64,000 nucleotides of DNA from the NCBI GenBank assembly GCA_043228905.1, contig JBHGNT010000001.1, positions 18,786,001 through 18,850,000 of the forward strand. Direction: 5' to 3'. The first letter of the stretch is position 1, and each line of letters opens with the position of its first letter. Of the stretch, positions 1 to 11,630 are shown in pieces. Source of the stretch: Azolla caroliniana (lineage: Eukaryota; Polypodiophyta). The position numbers and the translations under genes are program-made. The notes below the pieces were generated by a model. It saw only the letters and a program-made list of their open reading frames with translations, had not been told where the DNA came from and did not search any database.

Positions 1-37
1 GCATAAGCAGACAGGTCCGCAAACGTTTTCCGCATAC

Positions 38-503
38 TGTTACCGATACAGAACACTGTCTATCTTCAGTCCTTCGAGATAGACTTCAAGGTGATTGCGT
101 GACAAGGTATGCTGTTACATGAGGCATAAGCTGTACTCCGTTGGTTGCGTAATAATGTGTATCTATGGGTGAAGGTTCACGGCTACGACCGAGAACCTGA
201 GTGTGCTACTACGCTAACTCTTACCCCACGCTTTCAACAACGCACTTACAAATAGTACAGGGATTCCACAAGATAGCATGGGTTGCACAGACACAGAAAA
301 TCAGAGAAGATAGGATTCTATTAGAAAAGAAAGAATCACACGCTTAAAAATTACACGCTACCTCTTATAGAGGATTTCTGCCCTTTATATACACAAGGCG
401 TTCAACCGTTCATGCATCTCGCGTGAACCGTTACATTTCTTTTCTTAACACTACTAATCTAATTACGCATTTTGTCCCGCGGTTACAATTCCGGCGGACA
501 ACA
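38..503 (-). repeat. 3' LTR of element A
   Basis: Aligns by eye along its whole length with 8685-9391, except that about 250 bases present in the other LTR (about 8718-8967) are missing after position 68. It begins TGTTACCGATAC and ends GGACAACA. The TSD CATAC lies immediately to the left. Confidence 0.9.
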
Positions 504-554
504 CCTGGCACGCTTGTGGGACAGTGCCATGGCACGTCGGACCCATCCCTCTAT

Positions 555-3320
555 TCGTCCTCTAAGATGTCCAGGATGTTCGGCTCTGCTCGCACGTTCT
601 GGTCTGGAGATGGCGTAGTGTCCGTTGGTGCTTTGTTGCTCTGTTGCGCGCCCTGTTCCTCTTCAGTCGGCGTGGGGGTTTCTACGTTGTCCACTTCTCC
701 CTCCGTGGTCGGAGCCAGCTCTGCTAGCTCGCTCTTGTCTGCTACGTCTGGCGCTTCCGTCTGTGGGCAAGCGGTTGACTAAGGCTCTGTCCTATCCGTA
801 TCGTTCTCCATGTTGCCAGGCGTAGTTGTTATTTTTGGTGAATTGGGCCGAGACTCTTCGTGCTTGGTGGAATTGGTATCGGGTACCGTAGTAGGCTTCG
901 TACGCTATTGCTCACTCCTAATCTCCATTAGTCAGCTGAAAATATCCTCTTGACTTTTCCCGAAGTCGTCTAACAGCTGTGAGAGTTCCTGGGAGTGTTG
1001 GTCCGCTAGCGTGTGATAATCCTATGTTAGGTCCTCGCGTACTGTCGCAATGCCTTCCTCATTGAGTTTGTAGAAACTTCGGCCTTCTTTCCTTCGGTTC
1101 TCCCAGTCGGCCTGGTAGGTATGCAACTCCGCCACTTGTGTTGCCCATGCCATCCAGCCTTTGTCTAGCGCCGTTTTTAATTTCGCCGTAAACCTCTCCC
1201 GATTGGTTTGAAGAAGTATGCGTACATTATCTGCTATCACTTGGGAGCGGTTTTGCGCTTCTTCCAGGGTTTTATTGAGGTTTTTGATTTCTCGCTTATT
1301 AACTGCGGCCGTGTCCTCATAATGGTTTTTCATCTCTGCCCATATCTGGGACTCTTTCAAGTGTAATTCCTCCAGCCGGCCCATTTCATTGTTCAGGCAG
1401 ACTTCTACCTGATGTGTCACCTCCCGTTCCCATACGAGCTACTCGTCGTACCACACTTTCTTCTTTGCCAATAACTCCCGGAGCCCTGAGATTGCCGCTT
1501 CTGACTTTTGGGCTTCCTCCCGTAGCTTGGTGTTTTCTTCTTTCGTGCTGGTGTGAACTGTTGCCTCTGCTTCGAGTTTCTCTTCGAGTGCCTTCACTGC
1601 CCTTCGACCTTTGGCCTGGATGTCCTTTTCTTTGTCAGAGGATTGGCGGAGTTCGGCGTGGAAGCGGTCAATCTCAGACTCCGCAAGCTGTGTAGCCCTT
1701 TTTGCTTTAGCGACGATGGCCTTTTGTGCTACAATATCCTCATGTAGGGTTATCGATGTGTCTTCACCTGCTATTGGTTCGAGGTTTTGCGGTGCCATAG
1801 TGACGCTGTGTTCTAGCTCCGTAATGCACTCTTGGGCCTTCTGTAATTGGGCTTGAGTCAGCTTGACTGTTTTCCAAACGTTTTTATTCTTGATAGCCAT
1901 ATCCTTGGCCCCCACACTAACTCTAGCCAATTCCCGATGTGCCTCGACCAAGGCTGCATTCAATGGGGGTAGTTCAATGCCCATACGCCGAATCCCCGCG
2001 TTCCGCTGCCTACCTACCTTGGCTAGAGGCACCTCATCCTCGCTTTTCGCTATTTGCGTTAGCGTGCACTCCACCATCTACTACTTGTCAAGTTCTTCGG
2101 CCATTCGCTGCGACACCTTGATCTGCTGAGTCGCTAGAAATTCCATGAGCTCATATGAGGTACCATACTGTAATAATGCATTGAACTCATGTGCTGTGTC
2201 TGGATTGTCCGGATATGTCAGGACTTCGCTTTCTGTCGTAAGCACTCCTTTGCCCCACTGAGATTGTGCCGTAATGATGGGTCGCGGTTCGCGGAATATC
2301 TCCAGTGTTGTAGTGGGCTCTGCAGGATTGGTCATTTCAGTGGTGAAGACCGTATCTTTTACCAATCCCTGGCCGTCCTTTTGGTCTAATCTCTACCGCT
2401 TGGGTCTAGGACTATCACCGGCGGGCTCTTGCTCCGCTGCTGTCGTGGAGGGCTGCATCTCTGCGTCTTTGGCCGGTGGCTCCTTCTGTGTCGTCCGTTG
2501 GGTGGAAGGAGAAGGTTGTGCTTCTTCCTCCCATTCGTTGGTAGCTAACTCTACTAGCCGTCGTTTCGCAGATCGCGGCGGAGGTGTCGGTTTGCTTGGT
2601 GTGGGGGCGGGGAGTTTGCGAAGGGGAAATAGTACGGTAAGGTACTGTTGAATTATCGGCCGGAGTTTTTTTCCAGCTTGATACGCGTAGAGTCCTTCCC
2701 TAAGTGCTGGCCCTGTGATTACACCCCAATCTACGACATGTCCTTCGAAGGTTTCGATGATGATGCCTGCTTTTTGTTTACGCACCTGACCTCTGGGAGG
2801 AACTTAGCGACTTCCCAAAAAAATGGATTTGGAATATCCTTCGTTCTGTATGCCTTAGCCGACGTTGAATATTCTCCAAAGTATTTCCCGAGCGTTTCTG
2901 CAAGAGAGATGTTGAAGTGCCTTTCGCCTATCACTGAAGTTTCTTCTGAACGGTAGCGTTCATCACTGTGTCGATATTTAGCTTCTTGGCTATGTCAAGA
3001 GCCTTAGGATGCAGTGGCGCTTCGGCGACCTTGATATAGCCCTCAAACCCCTTTTCTAGGAGCCATTTGCGTAGAGCTACAGAGATAGTGATCGGCATCG
3101 GGGGTGGATGGGGCTCGTGAAGGCTAGTCGCAGATTGCAGGTTATGGTGAGCGCGAGCTCTGTTGTATGGTGGAGAGCGAGGCGAGCGAAGAGAGCGAGG
3201 AGAGGTTTGTTGTCTGTAATGCGCAAAAAACCTTCTGCTCTCTTTTTGTGGTCTAGGGTGCATTGGTCTATGTGACATTGTAGTGCCGCGTGTTCTTGTC
3301 CTAAAAGTTTGTGCATGCAT
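555..3320 (-). pseudogene. Extra 3' ORF of element A (coiled-coil protein of unknown function)
   Basis: Frame pieces at 3320-2931, 2934-2731, 2785-2393, 2365-2081, 2077-1439 and 1420-1022, then an acidic Pro/Gln/Thr-rich tail, lie downstream of integrase. The N-terminal third contains GKYFGEYSTSAKAYRT and GIIIETFEGHVVDW, matching the extra ORFs of D (KYFGEYSLANKAYRT; GLIIATYEGVKVDW) and I (YFKEYSPSAKAYR; GFIIATYEGEKIDW). The middle (2077-1022) is rich in Glu, Lys, Gln and Ala in heptad-like spacing, which I read as coiled coil. The end, PNILDILEDE, matches SILDILDEG in D. The intact protein would be roughly 900 residues. I do not recognise the family; it has no visible transmembrane or envelope features. 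Confidence 0.7.
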
Positions 3321-3417
3321 AAAGTCCCTTTTAATAGTCGTGACTACCTTCTTTTACTATTATTTTAAATACATGATTACTATTACAATATTTTACAAGT
3401 GGCCCGCAGCTTAATAA

Positions 3418-4640
3418 TTATTGTATGAGCCCCTCTACTGTGTCAGGCACGACGTGGAACGGGTTTGGAGGCGTAGGTCCCAGATAGGGTTTCAATCGGA
3501 ACCCATTTACTTTTTGTCGAAGTACCTCCCCGGCCAAGGTGCCTAATTGAAAAGTGCCGTTTTCCGCTCCGACTATCCAGTACGGCCCCGTCCAGCAGAA
3601 TCTTAATTTTCTGGGCATTTGGCCCATGCGTGTTTGAAAAACCAATATGACCTTTCCGACTACGAAGTCCTTCCCTCGTGTGACTCAATGACGATCGACG
3701 AATGCTTTATGCAGTCTCTGTTCCTACTCCAATATGGCCATACTACGTACCCGAGCCTCTCCTAATTCGAGGAGTTGTAACCGTAGTTGCTCGGACTGGC
3801 CTTCCACCAGGCGGTCTCACACATGAATCCACAGACTTGGCACCTAGAATTTGACGGGCATTACGGCTTCTAACCCATATGCCAGCCAGAATGGCATAGA
3901 TAGATTGTATAGTTGTCTTATAATTGGTTCGATACGCCCACAAAGCGTTGTGCAATTTAGTGTCCCAGTCCATTCTATTTTCATTCACGATCTTCTTCAG
4001 TATTTTCTGCAAGATTTTGTTCGTGGACTCCGCTAGTCCATTCGCCTGTGGATAGTACGACGTGCTTTTCTTATGGACAACGACGCAATGGTGCGTGAGC
4101 TCATGGATGACTGAATTCAAAAAGTGACTCCCTTGATCACTGATGAGCTCGATGGGGCAACCAAAACGGCACCAAATGTATTCATATAAAGATTTTGCTA
4201 TAGACGCCACCATATTGTCCCGTAGCGCCTTTGCTTCCACCCACTTAGTGCAAGAGTTCGTGGCTACCAGAATATATCTATTACCTGTTCGCGTTGCTGC
4301 TGGTGTAAAGGGTCCCACAAAATCAAGACCCCACTTCTGGAATGGATCTAGCAGAAGAACGGGTTGATGTGGCATCCTCGCACCCTCCGTGGGCTGACCC
4401 AATCGTTGGCATAAATCACATTGCTTGCAATAGAGGCGTGCGTCCTTTTGCGTGGTCGGCCACCATAGACCGGCTTGCAATATTTTTCTGGACAAAAGTT
4501 ACGGCTACGGACAACCAATCGCTTCTTTTCATCTGTCCTTAATTGTGGTAGTGGTATTCCTGTAGTCAGAAAGTACGTCATTTCCATTAGCCATCGATCT
4601 AGAAAATTTTTCTCTTCCCGTGACGCTACCATCACGACCT
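3418..4640 (-). pseudogene. Integrase of element A, broken
   Basis: Two main frame pieces (4495-3743 and 3645-3418) plus the linker to RNase H. The zinc-binding part is seen as WWPTTQKDARLYCKQCDLC. The catalytic core follows with WGLDFVGPF (first Asp) and ELISDQGSHF (second Asp), then YYPQANGLAESTNKIL (Glu). The C-terminal part, around RMGQMPRKLRFCWTGPYWIV, matches the same region in D and I. Integrase would insert the cDNA in the nucleus. Frameshifts near 3800 and 3680 and stops make it non-functional. Confidence 0.85.
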
Positions 4641-4693
4641 GCATAACGTCCGCATCGGGAAAGTCATCGTCATCTTCCCTTGCAATTTCCCCG

Positions 4694-5300
4694 TTATCCA
4701 CCTTGCTCAAGAAATCTGCTACGACGTGGCGTTCCTGGGCGAGGCTGAATTATGAAGTTGAATTCTTGGAGCAATAGCATCCATCTAGCCAGTTTACATG
4801 TCAGCGCCTGTTTCTCCACAAGGTAGAGCAATGCCGCATGATCTATGTGAAACGTAAATTTCCGCCCCAGGAGATAATGGCGGAATTTATTAATGCTATA
4901 TATCATTCCCAGTGTCCCGTTCTGTTGTGGAATAGTTCTGTTCGGCCGTTGATAGCTTCCGACTGGCGTAATAGACTGGTCTGTACCAATTCGGTTCTAT
5001 GAGCTGCATCAACGCACTGCCTATTGCTATATTTGAAGCATCCACAAAAACGTGGAACGTTTCACCCAATTTGGTGGTTCTACGACCGGTGCTTGCGTTA
5101 ACATTATTTTAAGTGCGTCGTACGCTTTTTCTTCGACTGCCATCCATTTGAAAGGTGTACAATGTACGACGGCGTGTAGTGGCGTAGCGAAATCTGCCAG
5201 ATACCGTAACATACAACTATGCCAACGTATCTATCCCAAAAAACAGCTAAGGGCTTTGGTAGTTGTTGGTGTTTTTGCTTGAATGATTGTGGAAATTTTA
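4694..5300 (-). pseudogene. RNase H domain of element A, broken
   Basis: Pieces at 5212-5027 (MLRYLADFATPLHAVVH, the RT connection) and 4906-4694 (FRHYLLGRKFTFHIDHAAL and LARWMLLLQEFNF) match the RNase H of D in order. RNase H degrades the RNA strand during reverse transcription. Several frame breaks lie between the pieces. Confidence 0.8.
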
Positions 5301-5313
5301 TTTGGGTCTACCG

Positions 5314-6135
5314 CTATCCCTTGCTTACGATGTGGCCGAGAAGGGCTCCATTGGTGACGCCGAATGCGCATTTAGCCGGATTCAGACTTAAGCGTGAAGT
5401 ACGACAACGCTCCGGACAAAGTTGTAAATGACTTAGATGTTCGGTTGTTGCCCCATACACCGCGAAATCATCCAGAAAGACTTGTAGAAAGGCGGGTATG
5501 TATTCCCCAAAAATTTCCGTAATTGTCCGTTGGAATGGGGCAGACACCGTCTTTAGCCCAAACATCATGACTACCGCGACATAAACCCCCCAGTCGGTGA
5601 CAAATGCCGTCTTCTCTTGGTTGTCAGGATGCATGCGCACTTGATTATATCCGCTGAAGCCATCCAGAATAGTGTACATGTCATGCCCTGTGACTACATC
5701 TAATACGCTGTCGGTGAAAGGTAAGGGGAACGCATCTGTAATTGTTACGGCGTTCAATTCCCAATATTCTATGCAAACGCGGATTTTGCCCTTTTTCTTC
5801 AGTACTACGATTATTGGGCTTAGCCACGTAGCTTGCTTAACCGGTCGAATAAACCCTGCCTTGAGAAGTTTGTCAATTTCCTCTTTTACGCGAGCCACGT
5901 AATTCAGATTCATGCGATATCGACGTTGTTGTACGGGTTTCGCATCGGTAGCTAAGTTGATCTTATGCTGGTAAAACTTCGGGTCCAACCCCTTCATGTC
6001 TTCGTGGGACCAAGCGAACACATCTTTATAGTCCTTGAGTAGTGCTATCATTGCTTCCTTTTGACTCGGGGATAAATCATTTGCAATCGAAAGCACTCGT
6101 GGATTCGTTGTCATTTCGATGTTGACGTCCTCCAA
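5314..6135 (-). pseudogene. Reverse transcriptase of element A
   Basis: A 273-residue open stretch covers most of the RT palm and fingers: LLKAGFIRPVKQATWLSPI, then KIRVCIEYWELNAVTITDAFPLP, FSGYNQVRMHPDNQEKTAF, and the catalytic FLDDF in place of the more usual YVDD or YLDD. FLDDF also occurs in D, so it belongs to the lineage and is not a mutation. This is the best-preserved coding piece of A, but it is flanked by stops. The region 6136-6480 upstream holds only broken frame. Confidence 0.88.
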
Positions 6136-6480
6136 TGCTGAGGCTGAGACTCACTGTGAGATTTCCATTTCCCGGTCAAACACTGCTCGTGCCCTGCTTA
6201 ACTCTAGTAACGATTCTGGATCTGGCTCGTATGCCTCTTCCTAAAGCGTATTACATGGTGTGTAGTCCGCAACGGTTTCCATAATATCAATTTCAAATAA
6301 TGGGACGATCCGCGGGTGGTCATCAAGGTATGCTTCCAGCTCCGCATCATCTACCCCCCTTTCTAGCATATTTATGTCTTTTGCATATAATGGTGTTATG
6401 CCCTTGGGTTGTGCAACCATTTCCTGAGTGGGTACGCGGATTTTGTCGCGTCCTCGTCGGAAACTGATACAGTTATGCTG

Positions 6481-6987
6481 CTAGTCTTGTTTGATGTTAG
6501 CCGCTCGAAGCCATGGCCTGCCGAGGAATATTGGGTACACTCCTGGTGCGTCCAGTGCCAATACTACTGCCGAAATGTCAAAATGATGACCGCCGACGAT
6601 AATGCCTAATTTCCTGATCAACCCTAAGGGTCGGGCAGATCTAGTGTCTACCATGCGAAGCCAAAAAGGGAAAACTTCCCAATTCAAAATTCCTAATCAT
6701 TTGCATGTAGTCTTACTAATGACATGGATGCCAGAACCCCCATCGACTATACATCCGTCGACTTCTTGACCCTGTATCACTAGTTGAATGGCTGGTTTGT
6801 GATGGTCTACTACCGTTGGACCGGAACTGATTTCTGCAAAATTTGTCGAGACATCTATCCCCAATGTTCCCGTATTGCGATTCTCCACTGCTTGTCGGAA
6901 ACGTTGAACCAGTCGAAGGAGCTTCTCCATGGTCATCGTTATCTCGCAGTCCGCCAGTGCCTGCCATATGGAATCTGGTGATGCCAT
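6481..6987 (-). pseudogene. Retroviral-type aspartic protease of element A, broken
   Basis: The piece 6987-6697 carries DGCIVDGGSGIHVIS, the active-site loop. The lineage uses DGGSG in place of the common D-S/T-G; D has IDGGSGVNVI. The shifted frame at 6687-6481 holds VYPIFLGRPWLRAANI, corresponding to YPLLLGCPWLKTTHI of D, the segment that closes the protease fold. The protease would cleave the polyprotein in the virus-like particle. Confidence 0.75.
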
Positions 6988-7372
6988 ATCTTCTCCCCTT
7001 GGTAAGTTGTTTGCGGATTCCTACCTCATACATTCCGTATTTTCCATGTTAGCTTTTTCTACCCAGGCTTGGGCCGCTTTGCGTATCTCCTCTTGCACAG
7101 TTCAGTCCGCGTTCTTGGTTTGTTGTCGTGTTGTCACTTGTTGAACTTCCACTGTAATCGTATTTACGGCGGGTCCTTTGCCTTTGTGAAGTGGACACTA
7201 AGTCGTGTAATGTTAGGGTTGTTGGCATACGAAACAATGGACACTGGACTTCACTTGTCTCTCTTCCTAGCGGTATAGCCGTTTCCGTGGCTATTACTGG
7301 TTCATCCCGGTTTGGTTGGAACCTCCTGTTATTCCGTGGGGGGTGCTGGGATTTGCGATGTGTCCCTTGGTG

Positions 7373-8662
7373 CTATTCATCTTCTGAACTTTCGTCATAC
7401 CGCCGTTGGTCCTTATACTGCCTATTATGTCCCTGTGGTCGTGGTCCATTGAATCCCCCGTGATTGGTTGCAAAATGTTGATTGTTATAATGATGCCCAC
7501 CTTTATTATATCGGTTGTTGCCCTGATATTCTTCGTCCTCCAATTCCTCTTCATCGGAATATAAGTTGTTGTTCCGATGATTATGGTAATGATGATCTTC
7601 GCACGGATTTCGTTCCGTATACCGGGGACGTTCCTCTTGTCGCCCTTGATCATTTTGGCGAAGTGGCCTTTGTGGTTCTACGTGTCGTACTATGGGTGTA
7701 GGTCTATTAAGCATATTGTATTCACACTGCTCGACCGTGTGTGCCTTTGAGTGACAAATTGGGTAATGAATTTGCATATTGCATTCCACTATGGAATGCC
7801 CAGAGTTGAGATAGATTGTGCACTAAATAGCTTGGCGGAAGCAGTGTTCCTCGTCTTGAGGTAACACCTGGTGTAACGACATGGAAAATCCGTCATCTTC
7901 TTCTTTCAATTCGAGTTGTAATGCTCGCTCTATAACCATGTCGGTTGTTTCCCCTTTCACACTATGCGTGTTTAGCGTCGTTCTGATTGGTCGTTAGAGA
8001 GCTGCCAAAAAAGTCTCCTTAGCTTCCTCATCTGTTGGGGCCCGTGTAAGCTGCCGTTGTAGACTTTGGAATCGTAGACTAAAATCCGCAACGAATTCTG
8101 TTGGCGATTGCTTGATGGTGTAAAATTGCCCAATAATCTCTCGTTGTGGTACCCTTCTATGAAAAAATCGCAAGAATGTTGATTGCAACTGATTGAATGT
8201 CGTGATTGCTGCCAAGTCCATCTGAGAGTGCCAGCACGCTGCTCTCCCATCCAGAGTTAATCCGAACTCTGCAATCTTCGATTCGTGCGCTTCCGCTACT
8301 GGAAACTGTTGCGCCAAGTGATTAGCGTTCCAAACATTCAGGAACAGCCAGGTGTGGCTTGCGGCGTTTGTTCCGTCGTTGAAACATGGATAGGAGAAGG
8401 TATTCCGGACGCTATGGCAGCTAGGGAAGGACCACGATTCTTGTGTGGTGATAGAGGACTTCCTTCTTGATGTCGCAGTGTTTTGTGAGCGTGGAGTCAA
8501 CTTTGTATTCCTGCAAGGAATAGCTAAAGCGAGGTTTTTGCTTTGCGCGCTCCTTTGTTTGGCGTGTGATGGACCTCGTGCGTGGTCGATCTTGTCGGGT
8601 CCGTTCTCTGGGTCGTCTACGATTAGACATCCATCCCTTGCTGTTCGTCTGCGAGAAATCAT
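7373..8662 (-). pseudogene. Gag of element A (capsid-like region plus zinc knuckle), broken
   Basis: The piece 8662-7994 ends in a capsid-type retrotrans-gag domain (CWHSQMDLAAITTFNQLQ, then FLRFFHRRVPQREIIGQFY and PTEFVADFSLRFQSLQRQL). The piece 7789-7373 holds one zinc knuckle, CHSKAHTVEQC, followed by an arginine-rich tail, as in D and E. The first knuckle is damaged. The stretch 6990-7370, between gag and protease, keeps only broken frame. Confidence 0.8.
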
Positions 8663-8663
8663 A

Positions 8664-8680
8664 GATCACCGGGCATGCCA
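8664..8680 (-). other. Candidate primer-binding site of element A
   Basis: Four bases inside the 5' LTR the minus strand reads TGGCATGCCCGGTGATC, beginning with the TGG expected from a tRNA CCA end. I cannot assign the tRNA by eye. Confidence 0.4.
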
Positions 8681-8684
8681 AATG

Positions 8685-9391
8685 TGTTACCGATACGGAA
8701 CACTGTCTATCTTCAGTGGCCGCTTGCTGTATCAACAAGTGGTGCCTACTTTCCGATCCAATAAAAGGTATAACATAATCTGGTACGCAAAGAAGCTCGC
8801 GTCCATGAATACAGGCTCGGCTAGACCCATTGAGCGGTTCTTTACCGAGGGATTGAGGCGACCCGGAGCAGCAACACTCTGTAGCTGGCTCGGGCTTTTC
8901 GTGCGTGTTTCTCAATTTTTGTTTTGCCTTCTCGCGCGCGAATCTTCACATAGTAGAATTTTGTGGGATAGACTTCAAGGTGATTACGTGACAAGGTATG
9001 CTGTTACACGAGGCATGAGCCGTACTCCATTGGTTGCGTAATAATGCGTATCTATGGATGAAGGTTCACGGCTATGACTGAGAACCTGAGTGCGCTAGTA
9101 CGCTAACTCTTACCCCATGCTTTCAACAACGCACTTACGAATAGTATAGGGATTCCACAAGATAGCACGGGTTGCACAGACATAGAAAATAAGAGAAGAT
9201 AGGATTCTATTAGAAAAGAAAGAACTTCACGCTTAAAAATTACATGCTACCTCTTACAGAGGATTTCTGCCCTTTATATACACAGGGCATTCAGCCGTTC
9301 ACGCTTCCCGTGTGAGCGTTACATTTCTTTTCTTAACGCTACTAATCTAATTACGCATTCTGTTCGGCGGTTACAATTCCGGCGGACAACA
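8685..9391 (-). repeat. 5' LTR of element A
   Basis: 707 bp, TGTTACCG...GGACAACA. It holds about 250 bases (about 8718-8967) absent from the 3' LTR, so one LTR has a deletion or the other an insertion. The TSD CATAC follows directly at 9392-9396. Confidence 0.9.
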
Positions 9392-9429
9392 CATACGTAT
9401 ACATAGATATAGACAGTTTGGACAAAGAT

Positions 9430-11130
9430 ATCCGAATACGAAGATTCAATCGACAATGCGTCAACTCACTCCCTTAAGAGTGAGTTCAAAGGCCTGGACA
9501 TCCCGATCTTCCAGAAGAATGGAGCATTTGTCTCCACGAACGAGAAGCTACGCCGGTCCACCCGTGAAATGAACCCCGTAAGCCGATTCGGCTACAATGA
9601 ATACATGGCGTACCATTATGCCTTTATGATGAAGGTAGCGACTGCATGGGAGCCAGAAACGCTTTCCGAAGCAGTGAAGGACCCAATGAACGAGGAAATG
9701 TAGGCCTTGTGCAAAAACGAGACATGGGATCTTGTTCCCCATTCACCTCACAGGAAAGTGATTCGTTGCAGATGGATCTATAAGGTCAAATACAATACCG
9801 ACGGCACTGTAAATCGCTTCAAAGTATGACTCGTCGCCAAAGAATATGCACAAACACACGGAGTCAATTACGAGGAGACCTTTGCCCCAATGGCAAAGAT
9901 GACGATTGTGCGAACCGTAATTGCACTCGCAGCTGCAAAAGGGTGGCATCTCCACCAAATGGATGTAAAGAACGCCTTCCTACAAGGCGAATTAGAAGAG
10001 GAGGTGTACATGATGTAACCGCCTAGATTCGAATCGTGTACTCAGCCGAAAGTTGTGTGCCGACTCAAGAAGCCAATTTACGGCCTCAAGCAAGCACTGC
10101 GTGCTTGGCATTTGAAGATCACTCAATATCGTCACCAAATCGGTTTTCGAATGTCGAAATTAGACAACTCCCTCTACATCCTAAACGAACCGCACAACCC
10201 GATTGCCATTATCCTATATGTGGATGATCTAGTAATCGGAGGAAAGAAGGATCTAGCCTGGAGCATTAAGGTCAAATCCCTCCTATCCAGTAGATTTGAA
10301 TTGGAAGACTTGCACAAGCTCCATTACTTTCTTGGCATCAAAGTAATTCGAACACTAATAGGGATATTGATCTCTCAACGGCACTACGTTCTCAACTTAC
10401 TCAACAAGTTCGGAATGACCGAGTGCAAACCCGTGGCCCTCTCGACCAAAATCTCAAGCTCAAAGTCGATTCGGGCACAACCGAGTGCGATCCGACTAAG
10501 TATTGACAACTGATCGGCAACCTAATTTATCTAACCATCACACGACTCGATCTCAGCTATTCAGGTGGCCTACTTAGCCAATTCATGTAGAACCCACGAA
10601 ATGATCATCTGGATTGCACTAAGAGGATACTTCGGTATGCTAGTACGACGACGGATTATGGCATAATGTATAAGTCAGATACGCTTATTCGACTCAAAGG
10701 GTACACAAACGCCAACGGGGCCAGTTATAAGGCCGATAGACGATCCACTTCCGGATTCGTCTTCTCACTTGGCAGCGGAGCGATCTCCTGGAGCAGCAAG
10801 AAACAACCGATAGTCGTACTGTCGAGCACGGAGGCCGAATATAGCGGCGCGACAATTGCCGCATGCGAAACTATCTGGCTCAAACACATCTTGAAGGACC
10901 TGGGCATTCCCATTACGGATCCAATTTGCCCCTTCTGGGACAACATGAGCAACATCTACCTCACTCGGAACCCCGTATTCCATGCATAGACTAAACACAT
11001 TGAAGTGCACTACCATTCATTCGCGAGCACGCTCAGGCCGGTGAAATCGATCTCCAACACATCAGTATGAACCTTCAAGTTGCTGACATCTTTACGAAGG
11101 CCTTGGGAATCGACAAGCTCGGGAAATTCG
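9430..11130 (+). pseudogene. Copia reverse transcriptase-RNase H of H, broken
   Basis: Order and motifs are copia-type: TREMNPVSRFGYNEY, then [61 protein letters not shown], the catalytic ILYVDDLVIGG (about 10210), and RNase H with RRSTSGFVFSLGSGAISW and VLSSTEAEY. Premature stops interrupt the frame at several places; the first ones correspond to expected Gln or Arg codons (C-to-T type). A frameshift lies near 10510-10660. Confidence 0.85.
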
Positions 11131-11363
11131 CATTGGACCTCAGTTTCACAATCTCTACATTGCAGAGCTTGAGGGGGAGTACAACATCCGACACAGAAGT
11201 AGCCGGATCAGTTGATCGAAGCCGACAAGACTAGTTGGAGCATGATGGCACGAAGTCGAAAAGTCGAACAATCCAGTTCGAGGATTACAAAAGTCGGAAG
11301 TCGGACTCCGAAGACCTAACTGAAACAACTTTTCGACAGATGGAAGTTGTGTTCGAAGGGGAG

Positions 11364-11630
11364 TGTTGAGAGTCGAACTCAACTTCCCATAGAGATAGGT
11401 TTTGACACTAGCTCATGAACATACTAGGCTAGTTTTGTAAATAGTTGAAACGGCATTTGCCCTAGTCTAGTTGGTACTTAAACCAACCTTTTTGTAATTT
11501 AGTCACTGTTGTATGCAATATACAGTTTCTTGTTATAGTTCTCTCTCTCTCATTCTCTCTCTTGTCTCACGTGCACATACACACATGCAGATAGTCCTTC
11601 CGCTATACAAAATCACTCTTCATTCTTAAT
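11364..11630 (+). repeat. 3' LTR of copia remnant H
   Basis: Starts TGTTGAGAGTCGAACTCAAC right after the polypurine tract, and contains a CT-rich stretch near 11540-11570. The right end is placed between about 11621 and 11630, where the repeat shared with 12432 begins; no TSD could be confirmed. It is related to solo LTR K at 22838. Confidence 0.7.

Larger units (their letters stand above)
38..9391 (-). mobile_element. Element A: complete, decayed Ty3/gypsy LTR retrotransposon
   Basis: Two related LTRs (38-503 and 8685-9391), both TG...CA, enclose gag, protease, RT, RNase H, integrase and a long extra ORF, all on the minus strand. The 5-bp direct repeat CATAC occurs at 33-37 and 9392-9396, so both ends are resolved. 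Every coding module has stops or frame breaks, so it is a dead copy. It sits inside copia remnant H, whose coding sequence continues to the right; positions 1-32 would be the other half of H. RT and protease resemble Tat-like plant gypsy elements without a chromodomain, the same lineage as D, E and I in this window. Confidence 0.93.
9397..11630 (+). mobile_element. Copia remnant H (3' half with 3' LTR)
   Basis: Ty1/copia pol from the end of integrase through RT and RNase H, a polypurine tract (GAAGGGGAG, 11355-11363) and a 3' LTR starting at 11364. Its 5' part is outside the window, to the left of element A, which is inserted in it. Multiple stops show it is dead. Confidence 0.85.

Noticed and set aside
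1414-2651. Plus-strand ORFs in 1.4-2.7 kb
   Set aside because: They lie opposite the conserved extra ORF of element A and show no conserved motif; shadows.
555-3320. Envelope gene in element A
   Set aside because: No signal peptide, transmembrane segment or fusion-like motif is visible in any of the three copies; the coiled-coil and acidic tail do not suggest an envelope.
8421-8915. 164-residue minus-strand ORF near the 5' LTR of A
   Set aside because: It runs across the LTR border and overlaps gag in another frame, without domain similarity.
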